A stretch of 36,837 bases of DNA. Source: an uncultured Pseudomonadota bacterium (GTDB taxonomy: Bacteria > Myxococcota_A > UBA796 > JAFGLY01). The stretch spans positions 1 through 36,837 of the forward strand of contig CALDOK010000326.1 in assembly GCA_937912125.1 (NCBI GenBank), written 5' to 3'. Position 1 is the stretch's first letter, and the number at the start of each line of letters is the position of its first letter. A program made the translations under genes and the position numbers. Positions 1 through 6,554 of the stretch are shown piece by piece. The notes below the pieces were generated by a model, which saw only the letters and a list, made by a program, of their open reading frames with translations, was not told the origin of the DNA and did no database searches.

Positions 1-1
1 C

Positions 2-250
2 GAGGCGGCCTACTGGGGCGAGCCCAAGCGCTGCTCCCTGTGGCAGGTCTTCCCCGACGATCTGGTGGTGCTGCACACCCTGGACCTGCCTTCCATGGGT
101 GACACCTGCTTCCCCTCCGCGCTGGATCGTGGCGACGGCCACTACACGGTCTACAACTACTCGAACGACGTCGAGGGAGAGGATCTGCCCTGGAACGCCG
201 GCCAGGTCGCGCCCACCTACATCTACAAGCAGGAGCTCTACGTCCCCTGA
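2..250 (+). CDS. C-terminal end of a probable sialidase/BNR-like protein (partial)
   Basis: The gene enters from the left edge, so only its last 82 codons are present, ending in TGA at 248-250. The frame reads without a stop from base 2. The visible tail has a GDTCFPSAL segment, then GDGHYTVYNYSND and a closing PTYIYKQEL. This resembles the last blade of secreted sialidase-like beta-propeller proteins, where a similar sequence closes the propeller; that is pattern recognition, not a search result. Only one Cys pair candidate is visible (in KRCSL and DTCFP). The end overlaps the stop of the convergent glycogen-synthase-like gene by 13 bases. Alternative: another secreted beta-propeller protein. 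The family call is tentative; that this is a real coding end is fairly sure. Confidence 0.55.
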   Translation, partial: EAAYWGEPKRCSLWQVFPDDLVVLHTLDLPSMGDTCFPSALDRGDGHYTVYNYSNDVEGEDLPWNAGQVAPTYIYKQELYVP

Positions 251-2103
251 TCCCCACGCAGGGTGTGGAACAGCTCCCAGTCCAGGGGATCGGCCCAGGG
301 CTCCAAGGCAGGGGCGAAGAGGCGGGTGAAGCGGGCGTGGTCCGGCCCCAGCTCGTCCACGAAGCCAGCCAGCAGCTCACGACGCGCCCGGCGCCAGGCC
401 AGGGACTGCAGGCCGTGGAGGTAGAGGTCCAGGTAGACGTCCGCAGAGCTGTCCCAGGACGCATCCACGGCCATGGACGCCATGAGCTTGGTGCGGTGCT
501 CCCAGGGGCGATCACGACGGGTCTCGAGGGCATGGACGACCAGCTCGCCGAAGACCCGGGCCTCGCCCTGGGGGTCCCCTTCGTCCAGCCAGTCGTAGAG
601 GTAGCCGCAGCCCTGCATCTTCGCGAGCCCGCCGGTACGTCGAGCGATGACCACGTTGCCCAGCAGCGAGGCCTCGTAGTCCACCAGCCCGCAGGGCTCG
701 AAGCGTGATGGGACCAGGGTGAAGTCACCCCCGGCCATCATCAGCCGCGACAGCGGCTGCAGGAAGCGCTCATCATAGAAGAAGCGGTCCGGGTAGCGGC
801 TGGCCATGGCGGCGAAGGCGCGCTCCCAGGCGCGGCCCGCCTGGTCGGTGGCGGAGGCCAGCACGGCGAAGCGCGCATCGGGGACCCTGGCGACGACGGG
901 CTCCACGATGTCCAGGACAAGGTCCAGGTGCTTCTGGTCCACCAGCCTCCCCACCACCACGATGATGGGTGGATCTCCCTGGGGCTCGGCGCCGAAGCAC
1001 TCGAGGTGCAGCAGCCGCTTGAGCTCCGCCTTGATCGCCAGCCGACCCGCGTCGAAGTGGTGGTCACGCTCCAACATGGCGCGCTGCACGGCCGGGTGAC
1101 GGAAGAATGGCTCGCCGGGTCGCCGGGCCTGCTGCTCTCGCAGGGTGGCCGCGTGGAGCTCGGGAAGCCGCTCGGGCTTGCAGCCGTCGGACAAGCCATT
1201 GGTGATGCCGGCGACAGGTAGCTTCTCGAACACATCGAGCCCGCCGTTGGGCACGAACACCCGAAGGGGCGAGGAGCCGCCGAGCTGCGCGGCGCGCTCC
1301 ACCAGCACATGCTGAGGGGTGCGCAGCTCCGCGGCGTAGCCCCAGCTTCCCTCGAGGTCACCGCTGACGGTGGTGATCCGGCCCCCCAGCTCATGGACCC
1401 GCAGCATGGCGGCCCGGAGCAGGTTGATCTCGTCGCGATGGTCGAAGTAACGATGAAAGAGGCGCGCCCCGTCCAGGCCCAGGCTGTCCAGGGTCTCGTA
1501 GCCGCCGCCCTGCAGGGGCACGACCCCCTGGTAGGAGCCGTTGTGCACGGTGAGGTGAACGGGCATGGTCTCGGCCAGGGAGCGAGACAGGAAGAAGGGC
1601 ACCAGCCCCACGTGGTAGTCGTGCAGGTGCAGTGTCTGGGCGGGGTGGCGCTCCAGGAAGGCCGCCATGGCCTGGGAGACGGCGGCGTAGACCCGGGCCC
1701 CGAGCCAGGGGTCCTCAGGGTAGATCGAGCCGGGCTCGGTCCACCCCAGCAGCTCCGGGTGCCACAGGTAGATCATCTCGAGGTCCACCTCGACGGCGCC
1801 CTCCTCGAGGGACACCACCTGTGGGACGCGACGCCGGTAGGCCTGGAAGACGAGCTCACCTCCGTCCAGACGCACGGGGAGCGCTGGCTCCACCAGCTCG
1901 AGGGCGCCGCGGTCGTACCACCCGAAGCAAGGCGAGAGGGTCTGGACGTGGAGGTCCAAGCCCCGCCTGGCCGCCGCGCGGATCAGCTCAGGAGGGAGCT
2001 GCTCCACCACCACGCCGAGTCCACCGACCCGCGCACCGAAGCCGCTACCAGGGCGACCGATCTCCCACGCCGCCAAGCTCAGGTTCCAGGGTTGCCCGCT
2101 CAT
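238..2103 (-). CDS. GT5 glycogen/starch-synthase-like glycosyltransferase
   Basis: The 621-residue protein has the two-lobed layout of GT5 glycogen synthases, which extend alpha-1,4-glucan from ADP- or UDP-glucose in the cytoplasm. The N-terminal lobe carries a VGGLG loop (about residues 26-30), an LHLHDYHVGLVPF segment matching the family's HAxDWHTGL, and a VHNGSYQG motif. The C-terminal lobe has VVGRLVDQK and SRFEPCGL followed by TGGL, which holds the catalytic Glu of the family. The usual KxGGL Lys of the sugar-nucleotide site is Arg here (R25-V-G-G-L). At 621 residues it is longer than bacterial GlgA (about 480). ATG at 2103 is chosen because GGAGG lies 7 bases upstream; the frame stays open to 2175. 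It is divergent from the acyl-CoA reductase. It may be a true GlgA or a related alpha-glucan synthase. Confidence 0.8.
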   Translation of the reverse strand: MSGQPWNLSLAAWEIGRPGSGFGARVGGLGVVVEQLPPELIRAAARRGLDLHVQTLSPCFGWYDRGALELVEPALPVRLDGGELVFQAYRRRVPQVVSLEEGAVEVDLEMIYLWHPELLGWTEPGSIYPEDPWLGARVYAAVSQAMAAFLERHPAQTLHLHDYHVGLVPFFLSRSLAETMPVHLTVHNGSYQGVVPLQGGGYETLDSLGLDGARLFHRYFDHRDEINLLRAAMLRVHELGGRITTVSGDLEGSWGYAAELRTPQHVLVERAAQLGGSSPLRVFVPNGGLDVFEKLPVAGITNGLSDGCKPERLPELHAATLREQQARRPGEPFFRHPAVQRAMLERDHHFDAGRLAIKAELKRLLHLECFGAEPQGDPPIIVVVGRLVDQKHLDLVLDIVEPVVARVPDARFAVLASATDQAGRAWERAFAAMASRYPDRFFYDERFLQPLSRLMMAGGDFTLVPSRFEPCGLVDYEASLLGNVVIARRTGGLAKMQGCGYLYDWLDEGDPQGEARVFGELVVHALETRRDRPWEHRTKLMASMAVDASWDSSADVYLDLYLHGLQSLAWRRARRELLAGFVDELGPDHARFTRLFAPALEPWADPLDWELFHTLRGDQGT

Positions 2104-2110
2104 CGCTACA

Positions 2111-2124
2111 CCTCCACGCTGGAG
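2111..2124 (-). promoter_or_regulatory. RBS inside a small hairpin before the glycogen-synthase-like gene
   Basis: On the minus strand the mRNA reads CUCCA-GCG-UGGAG followed by G, a 5-bp stem with a 3-base loop. The Shine-Dalgarno GGAGG (bases 2115-2111) lies in the 3' arm, 7 bases before the ATG. Pairing would hide the ribosome site. The arms are short, so the effect is an inference. Confidence 0.4.
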
Positions 2125-2146
2125 AGTGGATATCCTGTGCCCCGAC

Positions 2147-2160
2147 GAGACGAGCGTCTC
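2147..2160. promoter_or_regulatory. 14-bp palindrome between divergent genes, possible operator
   Basis: GAGACG-AG-CGTCTC is a perfect inverted repeat with 6-base arms and a 2-base centre. It sits in the 91-base gap between the divergent glycogen-synthase-like gene (start 2103) and the acyl-CoA reductase gene (start 2195). Its size and place fit a site for a dimeric repressor acting on both genes, but no regulator is known and chance is possible in GC-rich DNA. Confidence 0.3.
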
Positions 2161-2194
2161 CTCCACCACAAGCACGCACAGTTCGGAGCCCCGG

Positions 2195-3226
2195 ATGGAC
2201 CGCCAGCAGCGCCTCGACGCGGTCGTCGCCGCAATCCACAGCCTGGCAGCTCACCCTCGCGCCCAGACCCTGGGCGATGGACTCTCCGCACCCATGGCCC
2301 AGGCCTGCCTCGAGAGCAGCTGCGCTCGGCTCGATCGCGCCAGCCTGGATCTGGCCAGCGACGTCCCTGGTCGCCCCCCGACGGTCGCCGGCGTCGTGGC
2401 GGCCCGTGGGGTCTTCACCGCCCCCCTCGAGTGGGTGGCCCTGCTGGCGGCGGCGGGCTCCCAGGTGGTCCTCAAGGCGCCCGCCGCCGCCCCCCACTTC
2501 GGGGAGGCCATCGCGGCATGCTTCACCGCCCACGGGCTCGAGGTCCGCTGCACCACGGCCAGGGAGCTGCCACCGGTGGATGCTCTGGTGGCCATGGGCA
2601 ACGATCAGACCATCGCCGCGCTGGCCCAGCGTCATCCCCGAGCGCGCCTGTCCCTGCACGGCCACCGCTTCAGCCTCGCGGTGGTCGCGGGCGCCGGGGC
2701 CGAGCTCGCCCACCAGCTCGCGCTGGACGCGCTGCTCTACGACGGGCGCGGGTGCTTCACCCCCGTAGCGGTCCTGCACACCGGCCCCCTCGACGACGCG
2801 GAGCGCCTCACCACCAGGCTGGCAGAGCAGCTCCTGGCGGTCTCCCGGCGGCTCCCCGCCGGCGCTCGCGATCCTCTGCTGGGGCCGGAGTGGCGTCGGC
2901 GAACTGGCCTGGCCCGGGCCCTGGGTGCCTTGCGCCACGACTCACCGCCTGCCACAGCCCTGCTCGACCCGGCCCACTTCGAGGCCGCCGCGTTGCCTGG
3001 CTTCCTGCCCGTACACTCCGTCCGGGATCCAGCCGAGATCGACGCCCTGCTCACGCCCTGGCGCCCATGGCTCGCGGCCTGTGCGACGGACCATCGGGAC
3101 CCCAGCGCGCTCCAACGCCTCGGCTTCGAGCGCCTGTGCAGACCGGGTGCCCTGCAAGAGCCCACCATCCCACGGCGGCACGGCGGACGAGAGATGCTAC
3201 GGCCGCTGATGCTGCTGGAGCTCTAA
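2195..3226 (+). CDS. LuxC-type acyl-CoA reductase (aldehyde-dehydrogenase fold)
   Basis: The 343-residue protein resembles the acyl-CoA reductase family (LuxC, PF05893), which reduces fatty acyl-CoA or acyl-enzyme to aldehyde with NADPH. The key region runs HGHRFSLAVV, then ALDALLYDGRGCFTP, matching the family pattern of an A-x-D helix followed by YDQxGCLSP. Cys187 would be the nucleophile that forms the acyl thioester. The N-terminal half contains a VVLKAPAAAP segment like the cofactor-binding part of aldehyde dehydrogenases. ATG at 2195 is preferred because GGAG lies 6 bases upstream; a start at 2126 would add 23 low-complexity residues. No luxE, luciferase or ketoacyl synthase gene is adjacent, so the acyl donor is unknown; lipid or wax aldehyde formation is an inference. 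The length fits the short members of the family. Confidence 0.72.
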   Translation: MDRQQRLDAVVAAIHSLAAHPRAQTLGDGLSAPMAQACLESSCARLDRASLDLASDVPGRPPTVAGVVAARGVFTAPLEWVALLAAAGSQVVLKAPAAAPHFGEAIAACFTAHGLEVRCTTARELPPVDALVAMGNDQTIAALAQRHPRARLSLHGHRFSLAVVAGAGAELAHQLALDALLYDGRGCFTPVAVLHTGPLDDAERLTTRLAEQLLAVSRRLPAGARDPLLGPEWRRRTGLARALGALRHDSPPATALLDPAHFEAAALPGFLPVHSVRDPAEIDALLTPWRPWLAACATDHRDPSALQRLGFERLCRPGALQEPTIPRRHGGREMLRPLMLLEL

Positions 3227-3245
3227 GAGAGCCAGGGACCCAGGA

Positions 3246-3788
3246 TCAACCCGACCGATAGGGCGCCTCGGCCAGCCTGACCACGGCCCCCACTCGCACC
3301 ACCGAGCCCAGGTCGATCTCGACGAGCTGGTCACCGGGGAGGCGCACCTGCATGAACAGGCGATCGTCCGCGTCCAGGCGCACGCCGTGGAAGCTCGGGT
3401 TCCCCGAGAGGTGCGCACCGATGGTCACCAGACTCTCCTCCAGCACCTCGAGGGTCCGACCGCTGAGGTAGGCCTCCCCCACCTGCTCGCCGAACACCGA
3501 GGCCGCCTCGCCTCCCGCGAGGAACAGCCCACGGTAGCCCTCGAGGTCGCAGGACACGGCCACCTGAAAGACGGTCCGTGCGAGCTCATCGTAGGTGACC
3601 GGGTTGTGGCGGGGCGGCGGTGGGCGCAGATCCTCACGAGCGGAGCGACCGTGGACCCGGGACAACAACAGGAAGGTCAGCATCAAGGCGACCAGCAGCA
3701 GCCCCGTTCGATTGCCCTCACCGAACAAGCCCAGCTGAGCACTGGAAACCTGAGCCTTCGCGGCAGAGATGAACAACAGATGGTGCAT
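3246..3788 (-). CDS. Small membrane-anchored protein of unknown function
   Basis: I do not recognise a family. The 180-residue product has a short N-terminal stretch, one hydrophobic segment (TGLLLVALMLTFLLLSRV, about residues 28-45) that can cross the membrane, a PPPPRHNP linker, and a soluble domain of about 120 residues with alternating charged and hydrophobic residues. One anchor and a soluble tail suggest an inner-membrane protein; orientation is not clear. ATG at 3788 is the likely start, though the ribosome site is weak (GGGG close to the ATG). An in-frame extension to 3860 would add 24 residues over the trpS promoter side. It faces the acyl-CoA reductase gene with 19 bases between their stops and diverges from trpS. 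Confidence 0.6.
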   Translation of the reverse strand: MHHLLFISAAKAQVSSAQLGLFGEGNRTGLLLVALMLTFLLLSRVHGRSAREDLRPPPPRHNPVTYDELARTVFQVAVSCDLEGYRGLFLAGGEAASVFGEQVGEAYLSGRTLEVLEESLVTIGAHLSGNPSFHGVRLDADDRLFMQVRLPGDQLVEIDLGSVVRVGAVVRLAEAPYRSG

Positions 3789-3883
3789 ACCCCATATGTT
3801 ACGAAAATACGCCGCCAAGTACCAGCCCGAGGCCAGAGTCCAGCTCGCGCCGGCGCTCACCGGCCGGGGGTTTCTCTCGGGGT

Positions 3884-3912
3884 TTGATCACCGGACCCGC
3901 AGCGACTATGAG
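3884..3912 (+). promoter_or_regulatory. Sigma-70-type promoter of trpS
   Basis: TTGATC at 3884-3889 and TATGAG at 3907-3912 are separated by exactly 17 bases. Transcription would start near 3919, giving a leader of about 27 bases to the trpS ATG at 3946. That is too short for a tryptophan attenuator or T-box, and none is seen. Confidence 0.6.
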
Positions 3913-3945
3913 CGGCGCGCACCGCACGCCACCGCGAGGAACCCC

Positions 3946-4944
3946 ATGGCCACGCCCACCGCACTCGGTTCTGCGAGCGAGCCCCCGCGCTCCCTCACCG
4001 GGATCAAGCCCACGGGCATGCCGCACCTGGGCAACTACCTGGGCATGATCCGGCCCGCCCTGGAGATGACCTCCAGTCACCAGGCCTTCTATTTCATCGC
4101 CGACTACCACGCGCTCACCACCCTGCGCTCGCGCGATCTGGTGCAGAAGTACACCACCGAGGTCACGGCCGCCTGGCTGGCCCTGGGCCTGGACCCCGCG
4201 CAGACCATCCTGTTCAAGCAGTCCGACGTGCCCGAGGTCTGCGAGCTGGCCTGGTTCCTCAGCTGCGTCACTCCCCTTGGCTTGCTCAAGCGGGCCCACG
4301 CCTTCAAGGACGCCGAGTCCAAGGGCGCCGAGCTCAACGGCGGCACCTTCTTCTACCCGGTGCTCATGGCGGCCGACATCCTCGCCTACGACTCCCACGT
4401 CGTGCCCGTGGGCAAGGACCAGAAGCAGCATGTGGAGATGGCGCGGGACATGGCCATCGCCTTCAACCACTACTTCGGCGAGGTGCTCCGCGTGCCCGAG
4501 CCGGCCATCCGCCCCGACGTGGCCACCATCCCCGGCACCGACGGCCGCAAGATGTCCAAGTCCTACGACAACACCATCCCGCTGTTCCTGCCCACCAAGA
4601 AGCTGCGCAAGGCCATCATGGGCATCAAGACCGACAGCACCCCCCTCGAGCAGCCCAAAGACCCGAACAGCTGCAGCGTGTTCGAGCTCTACAAGCTCTT
4701 CGCCACGGCGGAGCAGACCGAGCACCTGGCGGCCCGCTACCGCGCCGGCGGCCTGGGCTACGGCCACGCCAAGCAAGAGCTGTTCGAGGTGATGGAGGCC
4801 CACTTCGAGGGGCCCCGAGACCGCTTCCTGCACCATCTCGCCCACCCCAAGACAATTGATGACATCTTGGCGGACGGTGGCCAGCGTGCGAAATCCGTAG
4901 CGGCAGCTACACTATCGCGGGTGAGGACAGCTGTCGGAATGTAA
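3946..4944 (+). CDS. trpS: Tryptophan--tRNA ligase
   Basis: This cytoplasmic class Ic synthetase joins tryptophan to tRNA-Trp using ATP. The 332-residue length matches bacterial TrpRS (about 330). The HIGH-type signature is PTGMPHLGNY (residues 22-31) and the KMSKS loop is intact at residues 202-206 in GRKMSKSYDN. The AYDSHVVPVGKDQKQHVEMARD segment is the usual active-site region that places Trp and ATP. ATG at 3946 is chosen because GAGGA lies 5 bases upstream and because the protein then begins just before the HIGH region; the frame runs open upstream to 3769, but those residues look like non-coding translation. It has its own promoter and no terminator is evident downstream. The call is certain. 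Confidence 0.97.
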   Translation: MATPTALGSASEPPRSLTGIKPTGMPHLGNYLGMIRPALEMTSSHQAFYFIADYHALTTLRSRDLVQKYTTEVTAAWLALGLDPAQTILFKQSDVPEVCELAWFLSCVTPLGLLKRAHAFKDAESKGAELNGGTFFYPVLMAADILAYDSHVVPVGKDQKQHVEMARDMAIAFNHYFGEVLRVPEPAIRPDVATIPGTDGRKMSKSYDNTIPLFLPTKKLRKAIMGIKTDSTPLEQPKDPNSCSVFELYKLFATAEQTEHLAARYRAGGLGYGHAKQELFEVMEAHFEGPRDRFLHHLAHPKTIDDILADGGQRAKSVAAATLSRVRTAVGM

Positions 4945-5176
4945 AGCGGCTTGACAAAGTCGCAGAGATATCGTTTAATCCCGCGCCGTATCAAGGAAGA
5001 CCCCCGAGCCCATCGGGGTTCAGGGTCCCCTCCTCGCTTTGATCTCTCCTGCGCTGGCGTCCCAACACCACAAGACCAACACCGATCGCGTAACAGGTCG
5101 ACCCGAAGCGTGCAGCCCAGCAGTAGAAATATGGCGTCCCAGAGCCTCTTCATTGTTTCGCAAGGAGCAACTCCAA
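4945..5176 (+). other. 232-base intergenic region with long 5' leader
   Basis: This is the longest gene-free stretch in the window. It holds the promoter at 4951-4979, then about 190 bases of leader. Within the leader CCCCGA (5002-5007) and TCGGGG (5013-5018) form a 6-bp hairpin with a 5-base loop. AAGGAG at 5162-5167 is the ribosome site. No tRNA, T-box or convincing small protein is seen, and no T-tract follows the hairpin. Confidence 0.5.
4951..4979 (+). promoter_or_regulatory. Strong sigma-70 promoter before the sigma factor gene
   Basis: A consensus TTGACA at 4951-4956 is followed after 17 bases by TTTAAT at 4974-4979. This is the best promoter match in the window and begins only 6 bases after the trpS stop. 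Expected transcription start is near 4986, leaving an unusually long leader of about 190 bases before the ATG at 5177. Confidence 0.75.
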
Positions 5177-6202
5177 ATGTTGCACTTCAACTCCGGGTCT
5201 GATCCGAACCGGCAGGGCGATGGCCGCTCAGAGCGCCTCACCGCCGAAGAGGAAAAGGCCATCGCGCGCGAAATCCGCAAGGCCGAACAGGCGGCGCGGG
5301 AAGCGATCGCCGGAATCGACCAGGCTGAGGACATCCTCTCCCGTCGCCCCGAGCGTGCCGAGCGCACCCGCGCTGGCGCCGTGGACCGCCTCGAAGAAGC
5401 GGTCCGCGCGGTCGAGGTGGCCGCCAAGCAAGAGCCGGCCCTCAAGCCCTACGCCCGCAAGGCCGTGGGTGCCTGGAAGGCGGCCGAGGATCTCCGGTGG
5501 CGCCTGGCCATGAGCGGTCGACGCATCGCCCACGGCGAAGCCCGCAAGCTCGCCGGCCCCTTCATGGACGAGGAAGACCTCGTGCAGGAAGGCTACATCG
5601 GCCTGCTCCGCGCCGCCAAGCGCTTCGACCCCGACCGGGGCATCCGCTTCTCCACCTACGCCCGCTGGTGGGTGCGCGCGCAGATGACGCGAGCCATCGA
5701 CCACACCGGGCGACCGGTGCGCCTGCCAGGCTGCGCGGTCGAGCAGACCCGCAACCTGCGCAAGGCCATGAAACGCTTCGAGGCGGCGGGGATGGAGTAC
5801 TCCACCTCCGACTTGGCCGACGAGGTGGGCATCGACAAGGAGCGCGCCGAGCTGCTGCTGTCCCAGGGCAACACCATCTCCCTCGAGCAGCCCGTCGATG
5901 ACGGCCCCCGGCCGCGCCCGCTCGAGCGCTTCCTGTCCGACGAGCATGCCACCCAGCCCGACGGCGACGCCATCCAGGCCCAGGAGCTCGACCGCATGCA
6001 CCTGGCCTTCCAGGACGTGCTCACCGAGCGCCAGCGCTTCGTGCTCATCCGGCGCTACGGCCTGGATGACGGCGAGTTCCGCACCCTGTCCGAGGTGGGC
6101 AAGGAGATGGGGCTCTCCCGCGAGCGTGTGCGCCAGATCGAGCGCGAGGCCCTCAATCGCCTGCGCGAGCAGTCGTCCATCCGCGACGGCCAGCCGCAAT
6201 AG
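5177..6202 (+). CDS. Sigma-70 family RNA polymerase sigma factor (alternative, group 2-like)
   Basis: The 341-residue protein directs RNA polymerase to promoters. Region 2 is clear around residues 134-170 (DLVQEGYIGLLRAA, then RFDPDRGIRFSTYARWWVRAQ), the part that melts the -10 element. Region 3 follows, and region 4 ends with TLSEVGKEMGLSRERVRQIE, the helix-turn-helix that reads the -35 element. The large region 1.1 and non-conserved insert of the main RpoD are absent, and the segment before region 2 departs from the usual ANLRLVVSIAKKY, so this is an alternative factor. ATG at 5177 has AAGGAG 9 bases upstream. Three genes (small acidic protein, two ABC subunits) follow at short spacing and may be co-transcribed. 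An anti-sigma factor is not seen nearby. Confidence 0.88.
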   Translation: MLHFNSGSDPNRQGDGRSERLTAEEEKAIAREIRKAEQAAREAIAGIDQAEDILSRRPERAERTRAGAVDRLEEAVRAVEVAAKQEPALKPYARKAVGAWKAAEDLRWRLAMSGRRIAHGEARKLAGPFMDEEDLVQEGYIGLLRAAKRFDPDRGIRFSTYARWWVRAQMTRAIDHTGRPVRLPGCAVEQTRNLRKAMKRFEAAGMEYSTSDLADEVGIDKERAELLLSQGNTISLEQPVDDGPRPRPLERFLSDEHATQPDGDAIQAQELDRMHLAFQDVLTERQRFVLIRRYGLDDGEFRTLSEVGKEMGLSRERVRQIEREALNRLREQSSIRDGQPQ

Positions 6203-6227
6203 CTCCGGCCCCAGCCTGGGAGCCACC

Positions 6228-6554
6228 GTGACCCACGATCCCGCGGAGCACCCCGCGCCTCCTCCGCCGGAGCCGTCGGCGCGACCCCAGCCTGCGCCGC
6301 AGGTGGAACCCGTCGAGCTCTGGCCCGACGAGCCCACGGACGAGCTGCTGTTGGACGACTGGGTCAGCGAGCGCGACGACCCGGATCCAGGCTGGGAAGA
6401 ACCCGAGAGCGACGAAGCGGCTGACGAGCCCAGCTGGGACCAGGCAGAGCAGCCTGTTGGTGGCGTGGAGCTGGCCGACGAGCCAGAGGCGGAGGACCCC
6501 ACTCAGGACGTCCCCTGGGACACCGAGGCCCCCCTTCAGCGGGAGCGGAGCTGA
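6228..6554 (+). CDS. Small acidic proline-rich protein, unknown function
   Basis: This 108-residue protein starts with GTG at 6228, with GGGAG 5 bases upstream, 25 bases after the sigma factor stop. It has no signal peptide, membrane segment or recognised domain. The first 30 residues are proline-rich; the rest is dominated by Asp and Glu with regularly spaced Trp (ELWPDE, LDDWVSE, DPGWEEP, PSWDQ, VPWDTE). Such a sequence is probably disordered. Its place between the sigma factor and an ABC exporter, with its stop overlapping the exporter start, suggests co-translation; a partner role with the sigma factor or exporter is only an inference. Confidence 0.6.
   Translation: MTHDPAEHPAPPPPEPSARPQPAPQVEPVELWPDEPTDELLLDDWVSERDDPDPGWEEPESDEAADEPSWDQAEQPVGGVELADEPEAEDPTQDVPWDTEAPLQRERS

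Noticed and set aside
1309..3261. Open frame of 650 codons on the plus strand
   Set aside because: It covers the opposite strand of the glycogen-synthase-like gene and another frame of the acyl-CoA reductase, with Arg/Pro/Gly-rich shadow composition.
3946..4944. Tryptophan attenuator or T-box control of trpS
   Set aside because: The leader after the promoter at 3884-3912 is only about 27 bases and holds no Trp codons or T-box structure.
4951..5202. Open frame of 83 codons in the sigma factor leader
   Set aside because: It starts with TTG inside the -35 element, has no ribosome site, and its product has no domain or coding-like composition.
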